Positions 1 through 9,984 of a DNA stretch of 24,843 nucleotides are shown piece after piece. The stretch is from the NCBI GenBank assembly GCA_018398765.1, contig JAHBMJ010001099.1:6919-31761 (forward strand). Direction: 5' to 3'. Position numbers and translations under genes: made by a program. The notes beneath the pieces are model-generated. The model ran no database searches. It was not told the DNA's origin and was given only the letters and a program-made list of their open reading frames with translations. Source of the stretch: Chromera velia (taxonomy: Eukaryota; Sar; Chromeraceae). The first letter of the stretch is position 1. Every line of letters begins with the position of its first letter.

Positions 1-507
1 CCCGGCCTCCCTCCCTCCCTCCCTTCATCCGAAGTCCGCCCCAGCCCCCACCCCTCTCTCTCTGTCTTTGTCTTTCTGTCTTTGTCTCTCTGTCTTTAAA
101 TTCTCTCTCTTTCTCATTCTGTTTCTCTTCTTCAGGCCTGCAGGAGAATTTCTTTAATTTGCTCCCTTTTGAACGATGTAAAAATTTGAGCCAGGTTTTT
201 GACTCCCAAGTTTGTCTTGCTGACTAGGTTGATGATCGCCGGATTCCTGCACAAACTTTTGGTACCAAGTAGATGAAGACTTCAATTGCTCAGAGACCAA
301 GTAATCAAACTGGAGTCTGAACCAGTCCAAGGCCTTGAACACCTGGATTGCGGATCTGCGCAGCCGCTTTCGGTCCTTAGGTTAAGAGTCCTTTGATAGT
401 GTAACTGTTAAGCTCTTGTCATACTTTATGAGGGCTAGAGAGGTAAAAAAGTGAATATGCAAAACTTGTATGTCATCCATGGTAGGACACTATCATACAG
501 TTATTAA

Positions 508-715
508 ATATCACAGTGGACCCGATATCCGATATTTTAAAACATCGTTTACATTAAATATTGCGATATTATCGATATACGATATAGATGAAATTTAATA
601 TCGCAATATTGGCGATATATGGCGATATTTAGCAATATTGCATATCGGTACAAATATCGGGGCGATATTTGTACGATATTAGCGATATCAGGGTATCGCG
701 ATATCACTCTGACCC
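508..715. repeat. CGATAT short-palindrome cluster
   Basis: This roughly 200-bp AT-rich block contains at least eleven copies of CGATAT and three of ATATCG at irregular spacing, so short palindromes of the GATATC type recur on both strands. It is flanked by similar direct sequences: ATATCAC followed by AGTGGACCC at 508-523, and ATATCAC followed by TCTGACCC at 701-715. No protein reading frame here is convincing. It could be a degenerate satellite, the subterminal repeat region of a non-autonomous DNA transposon, or a protein-binding array. The cluster is seen directly; its function is unknown. Confidence 0.7.
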
Positions 716-778
716 ATAGATGGTCTAGAGGATTGGTCTCCTGCCCCAATGCCGAGCGCTCGACGTGCGGCATATAAT

Positions 779-830
779 AATGTTACCGGTTACCATGTTA
801 CGGAGGGTTTGGAGGTTGGTAACCTCCTTA
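779..830. repeat. TACCATGTTA motif with adjacent hairpin
   Basis: A 20-base motif at 791-810 (TACCATGTTA, then CGGAGGGTTT) recurs with two mismatches at 2501-2520, and its core recurs inverted near 2706-2718. Immediately next to the first copy, 811-827 is a perfect 7-bp stem (GGAGGTT / AACCTCC) with a 3-base loop. This looks like the edge of a short dispersed repeat or MITE-like element. No coding function is visible. Confidence 0.45.
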
Positions 831-1690
831 GAGGTCAACTTTTAAAAAATGTTTAAATAATGTTAGAAACACTTTAAAATGCTTCTAAAACAATGTTACC
901 TCATGTTAAGTGATAAGTGATAAGTAATTTAGTGGTACCCTGGAGCACTGTCGCCGTTTTGTCTTGTAGAGGTCGCCCTCGCAAACGGTAGGGGGGTGTG
1001 CTCCATCGCTGAGGCTCAGACCACACCCCGTGGCCTACCTGAAATCTCTTCCAGGCCGTTTTCAATCAACTTCTTTGTTGTATACATATAGCCTAAGCCT
1101 TTGCATATGATATGCTTTACACTTTATACTTCTTTTTTAACCAGAAAAGGCACGATCGTCGATTCATTATCACTTATATGATAAGATCAAGATCAAAAAC
1201 CCCTTCATAGTTGCTTTTGCTGACTTGACAAATGGGATGAAAAGAAAAAAGATGAACATCAGCCTGAGGATAATAACAGCAACGATATTGAAAGATTTAG
1301 TTGCTTTTGTTTGTCTGTCTGTCTTCTATCCATCTGAGTAGGTCAATTTTTCTTTGTTCCTTTCTCTTAAAGGAGCGATGGGCTTTCATACTCCTCTCTC
1401 TTAATTCTGGTTGAGTTACACTCTCTACTTTTTCGATTCTACACTCAGTGTTTGGCGACTCAATGACAAACAAAGATCAGATTCTGCTAAAAGAAAGAAA
1501 TCACAAACCGTTCATGCAAGTTCTTAAGCCTTCATACTGAGCTTCCAATCGATTCACCTTTCTTTTCCCCTTTCTGCATTTGAGCCAAGTAGCACAACCC
1601 TTCTCTTCTTATTGGATCTCTTCTTTTTCCTTTTTTCAGGCCCTTTTTGCTCAGAAACAGGGAGAAGAGAATAACAACTGTCACTGTCAT
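831..1690. other. No gene recognised
   Basis: I see no supported gene in this stretch. It is mostly AT-rich. It contains a potential stem-loop at 987-1039, where GGTAGG and GGGGTGTG pair with CACACCCC and CCTACC around a 4-base bulge. Near its right end the composition shifts towards the pyrimidine-rich tract that follows. Confidence 0.5.
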
Positions 1691-1712
1691 CTTTCTCTCT
1701 CTCTCTCTGAGA

Positions 1713-1768
<56 letters not shown>

Positions 1769-1835
1769 CTCTCTCTCTCTCCCCTTCTCTCTCTCTCTCC
1801 TGCTCTTTCTCTCTCCTGCTCTCTCTCTCTCCCTT

Positions 1836-1882
<47 letters not shown>

Positions 1883-1908
1883 CTTTCTTGCTCTCTCTCT
1901 TCCTGTTG

Positions 1909-1994
<86 letters not shown>

Positions 1995-2025
1995 TGCTCT
2001 TTCTCTCCCTGTTGCTCTCTTTCTT

Positions 2026-2063
<38 letters not shown>

Positions 2064-2106
2064 ACTCTCTCTTGCGCTTTCTCTCCCTGTTGCTCTCTCT
2101 CTGTTG

Positions 2107-2140
<34 letters not shown>

Positions 2141-2246
2141 TGCGTACTCTCTCGGAGACTCTCTCTTGCTCTTTCTCTCTCTCTCCTCTCTCTCTCTTGC
2201 TCTCTCTCTAGCTCTTGCTCTCTCTCTCTTTTACTCTCTCTCTCTT

Positions 2247-2288
<42 letters not shown>

Positions 2289-2294
2289 TCTCTT

Positions 2295-2326
<32 letters not shown>

Positions 2327-2358
2327 TCTTCCTCCCTCCTTCTTCCTCTCTCTCTCTA

Positions 2359-2422
<64 letters not shown>

Positions 2423-2473
2423 TTCTTTTTTTCTTTTTTTTTTTCTTTTTTTCTTTCTTTCTTTCTTTCTTTA
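1691..2473. repeat. ~780-bp CT microsatellite with TTTC tail
   Basis: This is an almost uninterrupted polypyrimidine tract on the plus strand: (CT)n with scattered TTGCTCT and CCTGTTG interruptions, turning into (TTTC)n and T-rich sequence after about 2400. Several long open frames cross it in all three plus frames and encode only Ser-Leu or Phe repeats, as expected of a CT repeat rather than a gene. Long homopurine-homopyrimidine mirror tracts can adopt triplex (H-DNA) structures; that is established in general but not shown for this tract. Confidence 0.95.
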
Positions 2474-2489
2474 CCGAAAGGTCATATTA

Positions 2490-2725
2490 TATTACTAGTT
2501 ACCATGTTATGGGGGGTTTCAGAGCAATATCAATGGGACACTAGAATAGGACAAGCTTTTTTGCACCACTTTTTGCACTTTTATGCATTATTTTATGATG
2601 TAAAAGATATTTTCTAACGTAACTAAATGAGATTGATCGATTGACACCACTTTTGTAGTGTAGATTGATGTAAGGAGGGGTATAAAATAGGAAGGGGGGG
2701 GGTCGGTAACATGGTAATATTCTAG
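2490..2725. repeat. Possible short element bounded by inverted TTACCATGTTA
   Basis: TTACCATGTTA at 2499-2509 is followed by a G-run (2511-2516). Its inverse, TAACATGGTAA, lies at 2707-2717 and is preceded by a G-run (2694-2702). The enclosed ~200 bp is AT-rich with no recognisable protein. The arrangement resembles a miniature element with short inverted ends, but target-site duplications are not evident, so this is only a suggestion. Confidence 0.35.
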
Positions 2726-3924
2726 TTTTTGCCTTGAGGCTCCTCCCGCACCCCCTAGTTTTTGCCTGTATGTACAATTGTATGCACAAAGAAAGCGGTT
2801 GCTGTTCTATGTCTGGCATCATAGCCAAACACACAGTTTCTTGACTTCTTGTCCAGGCCCTCATAATTGAACTTCCTGGACACGTATGGGTCTCTTGATT
2901 GACGCTACCCAGATATCACCCACATACGACTGGAAAAGGTTTGCGGTGTATGATGAAGTTAGAGGAAGTAGCATGACGGTTACAGTCGTGTCAACGTTTC
3001 TTCGACATGTTGTCTCCACGCCATTGGATGCTAACGGTGTCCATGTGTACAAACCGAGCGATAGATCAAGCGAATGCGTACACGAGCAACACATGCATGC
3101 AGTCGATTGAGTAACTTAATTGCACGTACACGTACTTGCAGGTCAGATAGACGTTGCAATAGCAGATTAAGAGTTGAAGTTGAGGTGATGTGGATCTATG
3201 GATCAAGGAACAGTCTCTCTGATATAGATTGACTAACATGAACTCTCTCAACCTAGCTCTCAACCTTGGAGAACTCTAGAAAACTCAGCCCAAGGACTCA
3301 GTGGATTCCTCCTGAGTAGAGATCAGCTTGATAGTTGTTAAGTCATCACTCAAGGGGGAATAGACGGACGTAGGCGTATATAGCTAGGTATATAGGTATT
3401 TTTTTATCACTTTGCATGCTGCATTGCAAGGAGATGGGAGCTGAATTCGACCAGATTTGAGGTGCCACTATCGTTATGTGCTAGCTCTGGTAACAGATAG
3501 ACATAGCGGGAAGGCCCTAGGGCGGAACATATCAATCAATAAAAAAAAATCAATGTGGGCATCATCCTCCGGGTATGGTTCCAGTGGCCTCCATGCATAT
3601 ACTCTTTAGTGGACTTTAGGGCCAGTTTAGGCTAGAGTTCAGATTCTGAAGAGAAATTTTACACTGCTCCTCTGAAAGAGAGGATTGTATTGTATTATTA
3701 CGGTTAAAGAGACGGGCCAGAGTACTTGACATTCGATTTTCTAAGACACGGATACTATATGACGGATAGTGGTTAACAAAAACTAATTTGATTTTTTAAG
3801 TTAATCATACTGTTAATGGGGTGTTAGACTCTAGGTCAAACTTAAAACGATACGTACTTGAAAGCACTCGCACGGACATGGGTGGACAGGACATGAAGGG
3901 GGTCCTAAATGGTTCTAATCAAAC
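2726..3924. other. No gene recognised
   Basis: No supported gene. A 74-codon plus-strand frame at 2886-3110 and overlapping minus frames are open, but none matches a family I recognise and no splice context supports them. The segment at about 3874-3923 (GCACGGACATGG onwards) is similar to the reverse complement of about 6665-6718, so it belongs to a dispersed repeat. Confidence 0.45.
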
Positions 3925-4143
3925 CATTGCCCCTGATACCGGTCTAGGAAAGGGGACCGTGCATATTCCTTCCAAGCGGACCCTCGGCCACCGCCGCTGC
4001 CTTATTTGAACCTGCATGACGGTAGTTGATCGCCGGCCACCACCACCGCCACATCAGGGGACGTCCTTCCTGTCCCCCACATTTAATTTGCCTACCACCA
4101 CCACGAAGTTTGAGGACGTCACAAATAGGGTGGCAGGGGCGAT
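3925..4143. repeat. Dispersed repeat, copy 1
   Basis: This ~219-bp segment is about 80-85% identical by eye to 5283-5510 in the same orientation. Shared landmarks in order are CATTGCCCCTGA, CCTTCCAAGCGG, CTCGGCCACCGCCGC, GGGGACGTCCT, CCCACATTTAATTTGCCTAC, GGACGTCACAAATAGG and GGCAGGGGCGAT. It is richer in GC than its surroundings. No protein is evident, and it could be a SINE, a MITE or a fragment of a larger transposon. Confidence 0.8.
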
Positions 4144-4860
4144 GTTGGGCTGACTGAGTGCATGGTGCATCCGAATTAATGCATGCATGCATTAATCAAT
4201 GCATGCTAATGTGTTCTACTATATATGTATGCAGGTTACACGTTTCAAATACAGAGAAGATACCTGGAGAACGGAGCCGGGATCTGAATATAAGTTTGTG
4301 CGAGTTTGTGAAGATGTGCTGTTTTGATGTGACTTTCTATTATATGTCTGTAGAGGGTGCAAGGGAAGAGATTGCAAATTTAAAGAAGAAAGAAGCAACG
4401 GTGGGCAACAGAGACCTGAATACACACGAAAATATAAAATTTCAAAAAGCTTCTCGGACGTCACAGAGAGAAGATTTTCAGCCATCCATTCATTCAAAGC
4501 TGTGTTGTTCTGTAGTCTCTATATTTTTTTGAACAAGTTCCGACAGTTAGATCCTTGAAAGGTCGCCTTTTTATACATTTTTTTTCATGTGTTGCTTTAT
4601 TTCTGAGCAGGGGGGATCAAAACAATGGTCTATAATCTGGCTTTTTTCACTCCTTTTCTAAAAGAAAAATGTCATGATCTCTGTGTATGGCCCGTGTGCC
4701 TGCGTATGAGTGAGTAGAGAGGAAAACAGGTATATCTTCTCGAATGTGTGTACCCTTCCATATAGACCGATTGCACGGCATGTATGCACACTGTGTATAG
4801 CTATATAGATCGGTATAGATGTTTGTGTCTGTCTCCCTGTCTCTCTCTTCAGCTCGCTTC
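4144..4860. other. No gene recognised
   Basis: No supported gene. A 124-codon plus frame (4158-4532) and a 92-codon minus frame (4219-4497) overlap each other without recognisable motifs. Between 4160 and 4210 there is a TGCATGCATGCATTAAT-like palindromic stretch. Confidence 0.4.
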
Positions 4861-4875
4861 AGCTCCTTTCCTTAC

Positions 4876-4935
4876 GTGAGTGAGTGAGTAAGTCAGTAAG
4901 TGAGTGAGTGTGTGTATGTGTATGTGTATGTGTGA
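4876..4935. repeat. GTGA / GTAT microsatellite
   Basis: Tandem GTGA-type tetranucleotides (with GTAA and GTCA variants) pass into TGTGTATG repeats. This is simple sequence with no sign of coding function. Confidence 0.85.
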
Positions 4936-5282
4936 AATTATGTGTGTATGCATAGGTATGTATGCGTGACCACAATGTGTGTTTCCGTATGTGCTTGCAA
5001 GCATTTGAACATTTTGATTTAGGAGAGACCTTGGAGAACATGAGTTTCAGCAAAAACCTCAATCATCACGTTTTATGTACACTTCTTGTATGTGCGTGCA
5101 CTTCACTCTGAGAGTGTCTATGGCGGTCTGTCTTTGTGAATGCCCCTCCGTCTTTATCAGTCTGCATGAGAGTGTATGTTTGTGTTCTAAGTATGTGTCT
5201 GTCTGTCTCTTTTTCTTTCCACCTATCATTGTCTGCTCTCTTTCTTGTCTGTCTGCCTGTCTGCCGCTGCCTGCTTGTCTGT

Positions 5283-5510
5283 CATTGCCCCTGACACCGG
5301 TCCAGGAAAGGGGACTGTGCGTATTCCTTCCAAGCGGGCCCTCGGCCACCGCCGCCACCTTATTTGAGCCTGCATGACGATAGTTAATCGGCCGGCCGCC
5401 ACCACCACCACATTGGGGGACGTCCTGCCCGTCCCCCACATTTAATTTGCCTACCATGCATGTACCACTACAAAGTTTGGGGACGTCACAAATAGGATGG
5501 CAGGGGCGAT
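5283..5510. repeat. Dispersed repeat, copy 2
   Basis: Second copy of the repeat at 3925-4143, in the same orientation, with point differences and a small insertion (CATGCATGTA around 5457-5466). Just downstream, CTGCACGATTTTGACCTTGTATGG (about 5537-5560, with substitutions) also occurs near 6644, so the neighbouring sequence is repeated too. The copies look like parts of a larger mosaic mobile element. Confidence 0.8.
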
Positions 5511-6780
5511 ATCAAACCAGACCCTGCCGCCCATACTGCACGATTTTGACCTTGTATGGAGAAAAGAGAGGAAAACCTTACTTTCCTTTCCCCCCGCTTC
5601 TGAAGTCTATCCAACTACCCTAGGAGACGTCAGGTTGCCTCTTTAGACTCTATCTAGCTCTTTGGTGCAGAAAAAACGGTTGTCAGACATACAGAGAGTC
5701 TAAAGAACGGACGTCTGAGCTCTGAGACCTGAGGAGGCCAATGAGGCCTCCGTAGACTCAGAAGTCCAAAAAGGGCTCCGATGATCAATGATGATAAAAG
5801 ACATACCAACACACTTCAAATATAGTCCAGGGAACTTAGTTCTAGCAGGGGATCAAGAATGGTTGCGGCACTGTGGACTTCAGTCAACAAGTCTGATGAA
5901 TAACACAAAGATACACTCCAGAGGGCAGCCTATATAAAATTGCCGGAAGACCTTTTTCCTCCTTAACTGCTTCCAACCTGCATCCAGTGCACAGAGGTAC
6001 TGCCCAACACTAATATAATCATGTCTAGAGGGATTGAGCAAGACAGCACGACCTACCAGAGGAGGTGGGGACCCATCAATCCTCCAGAGACGTCACTTCA
6101 CCACAATAAAGACACAAAAGAATTTCACCTTCCCACAACTAGCAGGCATACCAGAAACCCATCCCACTGCCCTGGGAGGATGTCAACTGATAAGAGGCAC
6201 TGAGCAAAATTATCGGGAATCGATTTTGTGGCTTCCTGGTGAAAAGAAGGAATGTTGCTCAAGAGGCCAGAAGGATCAATTCCTGACTGTTCGCAGTATG
6301 AACTACCAAACCCATCCAAGCAGACCAACGGTGCAACAAGACTTCACCGCGACATAGATAGAAGCTGTTTGGTCCTAAAGAAGCAGAATGGTGTCACTTT
6401 TACCATCAGTACTGCTCTAGACAACCAGAAGGAAAAGAAGGTAAGAGGGGACGGACTTGGCCCTTCGTAGACAGTTATGAGCTTTCTGATCGAGGTTGTT
6501 TCAGACATTTCAATGATTTTGAGGGTGACCTCGGAAAGCTGCGGTCAAAATTTTGCCAGATTTGGAATGCCAGGGTCCTGACGATCATTTTGGTAGGTCG
6601 CTCTAGGGCTTCCGGGGCCGCTAGATAAGGCCAGACTGCACGATTTTGGCATCGTATGGGGTCTAACTGTTTGATTAAGACCCCCTTCATATCCCGCCCG
6701 CCCACGTCCGTGCGCTCACCCATATTGAAGATCATTGAAGTTGGCATGGTTCATCCCAGGGTTTATCCCTAGGGCTTAGG
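5511..6780. other. No gene recognised; repeat mosaic with hairpins
   Basis: No supported gene. Frames of 60-107 codons lie on both strands between 6021 and 6470, but none shows family motifs. The 5' part carries two adjacent hairpins (5641-5705 and 5709-5767). The segment from about 6644 to 6720 contains sequence shared with the repeats near 5537 and, inverted, near 3874. The whole region is best read as transposon debris. Confidence 0.4.
5641..5767. repeat. Two adjacent inverted repeats
   Basis: CTTTAGACTCT at 5641-5651 is perfectly inverted at 5695-5705. Next to it, GGACGTCTGAG at 5709-5719 pairs with CTCAGAAGTCC at 5757-5767 (10 of 11), and inside that a perfect 7-bp stem, GGAGGCC (5733-5739) with GGCCTCC (5745-5751), has a 5-base loop. 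Such compound palindromes are typical of transposon termini or structured RNA; no assignment is possible from sequence alone. Confidence 0.7.
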
Positions 6781-7017
6781 CTAATCTATCAACACGCACT
6801 TTTAGTACATTTTACTAGACATTTTAATTATATACATTAATTTAATCGTTAATTTCATTATTTTCATAAATTAAAGCCTAGATTCATACAGCTAAAATTA
6901 AAACATTTTTTTAAAATCTTATTATCCTAGTTTTTATTTGAAACTTTATATCATATAGTTTATGTTCAAAACTAGGTTTAGAAGCGGCCTGGTAGTGGCT
7001 AGAAAAATAGTGTAAGA
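6781..7017. other. AT-rich segment, no gene
   Basis: Strongly AT-rich DNA directly upstream of the retroelement. I see no coding sequence and no recognisable 5' untranslated region or promoter of the element. Confidence 0.5.
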
Positions 7018-9371
7018 ATGAATCTTGAATCTCTATATTCGAAATGTAAAGCTTTACAGAAAGAGGTTAGAGAGGCAGACGAGAGATGAAAGCTAGTGAG
7101 AGATGGGAATGGAAGGGGAATAGATCGCAAGTTTGATAGACTGCAGAGGCTTCTCCGGGTTTATCGTACTCTGTTCAAAAGAAAGAGAGTTGTGTGGAAG
7201 AGAGCACAAGCCCGGAGGGTACAAGAAGAGTTGTTAAAAGACCTGCTTGCTATTTGGAGGAGAAAGAAAAAAGCTGCCTCAGCTGGGGGAGCCTCCCATC
7301 CTTCTCTATATGAGTTCTCGAATCATTGGGCGGGGGTGTTTGAAGATAAGAATGAAGAGCCTCTCCCTTCTGCCCTCCCACCTGCCCCTCCCCCTTTCCA
7401 CCCTTCTATTTTGCCCTTCTTTTTCCATCAAATCTCCTCTGTTCTAAAGAAAATGAATAGAAAGAAAGCCTCCGGCCTTAAAGGAATCTCCCCCACTCAC
7501 CTTAACCTTTGTTTTATGCACTCGGCGCTCTCTCATTTTTTATTTTTTGTTTTATTTAATTGCATGCATATCTTTGCTTGCTGGCCTCCCTCCTGGAATG
7601 TGCTGCGTATCTATCCTGTCCCTAAAGGCCCTGCCTCTCCCTCTCCCAATGAATGGAGGCCTATTCACGTTGTCAACCCTTTCGCAAAACTTTTTGGTTT
7701 GCTGATCGATGGCCGTGTGCACTCTCAAGTCGAGCTTAACGTCAGGCAGTTAGGTTTTAGACAAGGGGTGGGAACGAGAGAAGGGGTAGGTGCGCTTGTC
7801 TCTGCCATTCTCTCCTCTAAAAAGAAAAAAAAAGCTCTGCTGGCAGGCTTTGTTGATTTCTCCAAAGCCTTCGACACTGTGCCGAGAGGTAAGCTAATTC
7901 AGAAACTGAGAAGAGAAGGTGTATGTAAGGCAGATGTGTGTATGATTTGTGAAATGTACAAGGAGGTCTGGGGAAAGGTAGACGGATGTAAACGGGGACT
8001 CTTTGCATTTTTGGGAGGGCGCTGGGGTAAAGTAAGGTGATGCTTTCTCTCCCATTCTCTTTCTTATCTATATCAATGACCTTCCCTGTATGTGTTCAGT
8101 TAGTAAGAACGAGGGGGCCGTAGACAGAGAAGCAGAGGAAGCAGGATGGTCAGACAGCAGAATAGGGGAAGGCAGCATCGAGAAGCCCGAGAGAGAGCCC
8201 GAACCTATCCTCCTTAACAACTGCATCTTAGGCAGTCTGAGGTATGCAGATGATCTCTGTTTCCTTGCTCATTCCGTCTCAGATCTGCAAAAGAAGTTCT
8301 CAGCCTTGGAAGGGTATTGCAAGGAATGGGGACTGACTGTGAACTTAAAGAAAACAAAAATTTTACGCCTGTCTGCCTTGGCTCTGGGGCAGTCTGCAGG
8401 TAGAGTCATGTATGGTGGGAGGGAAGTTGAATGGACATCCGAATATAAATATATGGGGTATGTTTTCTTTGAAGGAGGGTGCTTGAACAAAACAATTGAG
8501 TCCCGGATTGCTTCTGCTTCGCGGGCTTTAGGAGGGGTAATTGGGTTGATTGCGAGCATGGGCCCGCTCAGCATTAACGTGCAGGTAACAGTCTTTAGAG
8601 CCTGCTGGACCCCCGTAGTGCTCTACTGCCTTGAATGTCTACCAGTACAGGATGTAAACCTGCTTGCTCTTGATGCTTTGCAGCTTCGGTTTGCCCGTTA
8701 GTGTAGTCATTTGTCTGCTCGCAGCCTCTGCTTGCCCTCTCTTTACATCCTTGGTCTTCTTCCCTGCAAAGCCCTTCTCTGCTCCCGCGTGGCTGACTGG
8801 TGGCACTCTGTTTCCATCACAACACATACTATTTCTGCAGCCATGTTGCGTGCCTAGAAGAATAACTCCATAAGGTCTATAGACAGGCTGCTTCGTCGGG
8901 ATGATTTAATTTCTGTCCGCTCGCTGAGGGTTAAGCCCGATCTGTCTTCCCAACGCGGGCAGTATGGTCGTAGGGCATAAGGCACCGGCTCACTTTTCTT
9001 TAAGGGCAAGGTGAGACAGACAGTTGTAAAGAAATGCATGAAGGCTTCTGAAGATGATGGGCAATCTTCCTCTCACTTTCCCCTCCTTGCTAGACTTACC
9101 TGCAGCGCGACTTCCCGTCCTCCCGCCGTATGTTTGTCTTCCTCCTGTACAGCAAGTCGTCCTCCGGTGTTCTTTCCGTCTCTGCCCTTCCCCGTACTGC
9201 CCTGTTGGTTACAGATGGCTCAATCTTTTCTTTTTTGCGCATGCTGACATACAACCTGATAGGCGGGCAAAGTGGGGTGCCTGTTGGTTGCTCTGATAGA
9301 AAGCTGTGCACCTATGAAGCCTGCTGCTGGTGTGTAGATGATTTTATTTATCGGCTCTCTGTCTGCCCCTG
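7018..9371 (+). pseudogene. Reverse transcriptase of LINE, broken by stops and a frameshift
   Basis: Reverse transcriptase copies element RNA into DNA at the target nick. The frame from 7018 meets a TGA at 7087, then runs 7096-8040. Recognisable blocks are a basic linker, KASGLKGISPTHL, NEWRPIHVVNPFAKL, QLGFRQGVGTREG and catalytic motif A, FVDFSKAFDTV (about 7852-7884). Around 8020-8043 the frame shifts. The next frame begins GDAFSPILFLIYINDLP and continues in 8090-8701 with LRYADDLCFLA (motif C, the catalytic Asp pair, about 8239-8271), GLTVNLKKTKIL and the thumb. In-frame stops follow at 8699 and near 8857 and 8979. Frames farther on, 9054-9371, carry a Cys/His-containing stretch that may be the remnant C-terminal zinc knuckle. 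The disruptions make it inactive. Confidence 0.88.
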
Positions 9372-9671
9372 ATGGACTGCCGAACAAGGCTTTTTACAGT
9401 GGTTGGCATTAATTCAATCAGACCGTTTCACTCGTTGTGACTCACCCTTTGCATCCGCCTCCTTTTCTGATCTGGGGGTTTGCAAGTTCATCACATCGCT
9501 CTTGCGCTCTCAACCCTCTCTCCTCTTTATGATTTCTCGTCATATTGTAGTAAATGATTGATTAGATTAAGTTCGAATAACTGTCGTCCACTTAGCTTGC
9601 AGCTGGCATAATTGAACAGACCTATGCATGTATGTGCTGCCCGGGAGTTCTAACTCCACCTAGGGTTTGGC

Positions 9672-9696
9672 ATCAATCAATCAATCAATCAATCAT
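9672..9696. repeat. (TCAA)n tract, probable 3' tail of the LINE
   Basis: Five to six tandem TCAA units directly follow the retroelement's 3' untranslated-like sequence. Short tandem tails at LINE 3' ends are well known. The position supports this role, but the tract could also be an independent microsatellite. Confidence 0.55.
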
Positions 9697-9984
9697 TAAA
9701 TTGCACATGCATATATTAACAATTCTGAATGTTACTTTCTCGAAAAAAACTAGGAAAAAAAGTCTAGAAAAAAATAAAAGCAGAGCAGGTTTCAATTTAC
9801 GCGCAACATGTTGCAACTGGTTGAAGACGGATACTTCTCCTCAAACTTTTACCACTGTTTCGATTTCACTGTATGCACCATCCGATGCTAGATCCGATGT
9901 CCCATCTCCGCTGAGATTCGATCTGCCAGAACTCGATAATAGTCTTACTGTAGGAAAGCCTCCGAGTCTGCAGCGAGAGAAAAA
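9697..9984. other. Spacer between LINE and P450 3' end
   Basis: No gene is seen. On the minus strand this would contain the P450 3' untranslated region. I see no clear polyadenylation signal that I would trust. Confidence 0.4.

Larger units (their letters stand above)
7018..9696 (+). mobile_element. Degenerate non-LTR retrotransposon (LINE), apparently 5'-truncated
   Basis: The body encodes the linker and reverse transcriptase of a non-LTR element, then a decayed C-terminal region, and ends in a short tandem TCAA repeat (9673-9695) of the kind that forms LINE 3' tails. I find no apurinic-type endonuclease or ORF1 upstream, which suggests 5' truncation during target-primed reverse transcription (a known LINE behaviour; inference here). 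Exact ends are uncertain: the left limit is set at the first Met of the recognisable frame and the right limit at the tandem tail. No target-site duplication was identified by eye. Confidence 0.8.

Noticed and set aside
514-711. hAT-like MITE with CAGTG and CAGAG termini
   Set aside because: The two ends begin with CAG-type sequence in opposite orientation, but the adjacent 8-bp flanks do not match and the inverted similarity is short.
1580-2617. Four long overlapping plus-strand ORFs of 109-283 codons
   Set aside because: They translate only the CT/TTTC repeat into Ser-Leu and Phe runs, are open in several frames at once and contain no domain.
2861-3110. Retroelement-like motif YVGDIWVAS on the minus strand
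   Set aside because: It recalls the copia-type YVDD motif, but the first catalytic Asp is missing and no neighbouring reverse transcriptase blocks are present.
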